Shown: positions 62,510 to 64,000 of the stretch, piece after piece
Layout: each line of letters opens with the position of its first letter
How positions within the stretch are numbered: the stretch's first letter is position 1
DNA from: a virus
Virus record (IMG/VR): IMGVR_UViG_3300048592_000962
Coordinates: 95,873-159,872 of that record
Direction: 5' to 3' (one strand)
Length of the DNA stretch: 64,000 bases
Made by a program: the position numbers and the translations under genes
Notes under the pieces: generated by a model
What the model was told of the DNA's origin: nothing
Seen by the model: the letters and a program-made list of their open reading frames with translations, nothing else
The model's database searches: none

Positions 62510-63166
62510 ATGCTCAAAACCTCTTGTACATTCGCGGTGATGCTGATGGTTGCGGCAACGCTTCCTTCGGTCGCCCAAGAGCGGACGATCCTCAACCTTC
62601 GTCGTGGAGACGACGCGGTGCTCTGGCAGGCGAGGTCCTGCATTGGCGAGGTCGGCTGGAGTGCGCCGGATGCGGCATGTGTGGCGATGACGTGGATCCA
62701 TGCGAAGCGTGCGAAGCTCACTGGAGTCTCGCTCAGCACGATGGTCCGTGCGTATTCGGCTGCTGTACGAGCGCCACGGGCACGGGTGCCGGTGCGCCAT
62801 GTCGCGCCCCAAGGAGGGGTCGTCCTGGCTTCGACAGCAACCGGAAGCTTTGCGGCCCCGCCGTCTCGAACGGTGCGTCGGCGACAGTGGTTGAGCGAAC
62901 TTTCGCGAACGGGTGAGGCTCCCTCGGCGTGGCCCAATCACTTGCGTCGCGCATGGCCTCGCTACCGCTTGAGGTTCCGAGAGGTCTACGACTTGGTGGA
63001 GCGAGTCGTGGCGGGTGAGGTCGAAGATCCGTGCCCCAGCGCCACCTTCTACGGTGGGCCCATGGATTCTCCACCCTCTGGTCACGAACCGGACCCTGGA
63101 TGCGTATTCGAGGGCACCGCCCAACTATTCTATCGTCGTGCCCCTGCGCAGGGGGATGAGTCATAA
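62510..63166 (+). CDS. Secreted cell-wall hydrolase-like protein
   Basis: 218 residues with a clear signal peptide (MLKTSCTFAVMLMVAATLPS, cleavage after SVA about residue 22). The body has LWQARSCIGEVGWSAPDAA, MTWIHAKRA, STMVRAYSAAV and YRLRFREVYDLVERVV, the same order as the anchored protein of 49503-50228. Exported and probably acts on host murein. GE in the first motif could be catalytic. A terminator follows the stop. Confidence 0.55.
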   Translation: MLKTSCTFAVMLMVAATLPSVAQERTILNLRRGDDAVLWQARSCIGEVGWSAPDAACVAMTWIHAKRAKLTGVSLSTMVRAYSAAVRAPRARVPVRHVAPQGGVVLASTATGSFAAPPSRTVRRRQWLSELSRTGEAPSAWPNHLRRAWPRYRLRFREVYDLVERVVAGEVEDPCPSATFYGGPMDSPPSGHEPDPGCVFEGTAQLFYRRAPAQGDES

Positions 63167-63171
63167 CAAAA

Positions 63172-63191
63172 AGGCCGCCCGAAGGCGGCCT
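63172..63191. terminator. Bidirectional rho-independent terminator
   Basis: Stem AGGCCGCC/GGCGGCCT with a CGAA loop, followed by CTTTGTTTT on the plus strand and, read from the other side, by a T-rich run (complement of AACAAAAA). It separates the convergent genes ending at 63166 and 63216. Confidence 0.9.
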
Positions 63192-63215
63192 CTTTGTTTT
63201 GTGCGCGGCACGCGC

Positions 63216-63998
63216 TCAGACGTTGTGCGCGACCTCGAAGGTGCCCGACGGATCTGAGACCGCGAACCCTGCGAACGCGTTGCCGACGATCGTGGCATCC
63301 GTGATGTCGGAGGAGTTCGACGACACCGTGTTGCCGCTGGATGAGTCGCCCGAGTTGCCAGTGATCGCAACCTTCTGAATCAAGCCCTGGCCGGGGGCGG
63401 CCAGCTTCACCAAAAGAACGGCGTCGATGGCTCCGGACATCGAGTTGCCTGAGATCGAAACGAACCGAATCGCCTCGACACCCAAGTACCCCGCGTTCCC
63501 CTGTCGGACCTCGACCGCTGCGTTTGCGGCGTTCACGCTGATGTTGTTTCCGGTCACGACGACGCCCGCGATCACCGAGGCCGCACCTGGCGAGGCGTTG
63601 TTCGCAATCACGACGCCGGACTCGCTGTTCGTGGATCCCACGAACACGTTGTCGGACACGTTGATGTCACGAAGGGCACGGTTGTTTCCGCTCAGCGCCT
63701 CGATCCGAACGATCGACTGCGGCGCCGTTCCAACGTACGACCCCAGGCTCATGCGGATCGAATTGCCCTCGATCACCGGGCCTGGGAAGATCCCCTGCCC
63801 CGGACTCGGCGCAGGCGCGTCGAAGAAGAATCGAAGCGGAGCGTTCCCACCTGCGGTGCCGGCGGCGCCGTGGACATTGCGCGAGACCTCGATGGGGTTC
63901 GCGCTCTCCCCGGCAAACGTCACAACGAACTCCGCCATGTCTCCGAAGAGCACGCGGTTGTCGCAGAATCGAATCGCCCCCGAGTTCGTCAGCGACAC
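63216..63998 (-). CDS. Right-handed beta-helix fibre or spike protein (partial)
   Basis: The frame is open to the window edge, so the N-terminal part is missing. The visible 260 residues are a regular beta-helix ladder (VIEGNSIRMSLGS, NVSDNVFVGSTN, VVVTGNNISVN, SISGNSMSGAIDA, AITGNSGDSS), Asn/Gly/Ser-rich, as in tailspikes and depolymerases. No catalytic residues recognised. Likely a receptor-binding or adhesion protein. Confidence 0.7.
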   Translation of the reverse strand: MSLTNSGAIRFCDNRVLFGDMAEFVVTFAGESANPIEVSRNVHGAAGTAGGNAPLRFFFDAPAPSPGQGIFPGPVIEGNSIRMSLGSYVGTAPQSIVRIEALSGNNRALRDINVSDNVFVGSTNSESGVVIANNASPGAASVIAGVVVTGNNISVNAANAAVEVRQGNAGYLGVEAIRFVSISGNSMSGAIDAVLLVKLAAPGQGLIQKVAITGNSGDSSSGNTVSSNSSDITDATIVGNAFAGFAVSDPSGTFEVAHNV

Positions 63999-64000
63999 GG

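Noticed and set aside
63650-63658. A TGTCGGACA match inside the beta-helix gene
   Set aside because: It encodes the NVSDN repeat of the ladder and has no promoter beside it, so it is counted as coding coincidence.
1-64000. CRISPR array or cas genes
   Set aside because: No regularly spaced direct repeats and no Cas-like protein were seen.

Overview
The window reads as part of a large, high-GC (about 60 % by eye), double-stranded DNA bacteriophage, prophage or phage-like element. Evidence for this: genes are packed with almost no spacers, start and stop codons overlap (ATGA, GTGA, TGATG) at dozens of junctions, and many proteins are 60-200 residues with no recognisable family. Phage-type genes are present: a Gp157-family protein, endonuclease VII, a DUF1643 protein, a GP88-like protein, thymidylate synthase, a DUF550 dATP/dGTP diphosphohydrolase, a MazG-like protein, M23 and other cell-wall hydrolases, a beta-helix fibre or spike and a tyrosine recombinase. 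Two tRNA genes are carried. There is no terminase, portal, capsid or polymerase here, so this is an accessory and metabolic stretch plus some virion or lysis genes. The host cannot be named from the sequence.

Layout. 14-3390 (+): membrane-anchored and unknown proteins ending with a protein-kinase-like gene. 15401 down to 3377 (-): one long run of about 35 small genes, including an HExxH protein, a YkgJ-type cysteine-cluster protein, DUF1643, a zinc-ribbon HTH, DUF550, nucleoside diphosphate kinase, MazG-like and FHA proteins. 15498-16909 (+): endonuclease VII and an XRE-type regulator. 27367 down to 16971 (-): a second long run with thyA, an HD alarmone-hydrolase-like gene and several zinc-ribbon and small membrane proteins. 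27423-28357 (+): Gp157 and partner. 43957 down to 28384 (-): a 15.5-kb run of unusual genes, namely a GHKL ATPase fused to an HEITH zincin, a membrane zincin, two PcfJ-like pentapeptide-repeat proteins, two ADP-ribosyltransferase-like proteins, a second kinase-like protein and an intein-containing SNF2 helicase. 44012-64000: short divergent operons with the GP88-like protein, tRNA-Arg(CCU), a basic histone-like-tailed protein, the recombinase, C-terminally anchored murein-active or esterase proteins, a third ART-like protein fused to a zincin, peptidyl-tRNA hydrolase overlapping an odd tRNA, an MT-A70 methyltransferase, a DEDDh exonuclease, a dual-specificity phosphatase, an M23 peptidase and a beta-helix protein cut by the window end.

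How the parts may work together. Expression appears organised by divergent promoter regions. Several carry a palindrome TGTCNGACA inside or next to the promoter spacer, which suggests one regulator controlling several operons. Many operon-leading genes have a TANNNT -10 box 6-9 bases before the start codon, which predicts leaderless mRNAs. Nucleotide-metabolism genes (thyA, ndk, DUF550, MazG-like) fit phage DNA synthesis. Two kinase-like proteins, an FHA domain and a DSP phosphatase suggest phospho-signalling. ART-like, zincin and PcfJ domains are of the kind found in polyvalent proteins and injected effectors of large mobile elements, so the 28.4-44 kb operon is the best candidate here for an undescribed host-takeover or counter-defence system. 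Function assignments rest on motifs read by eye, and most small genes remain unassigned.
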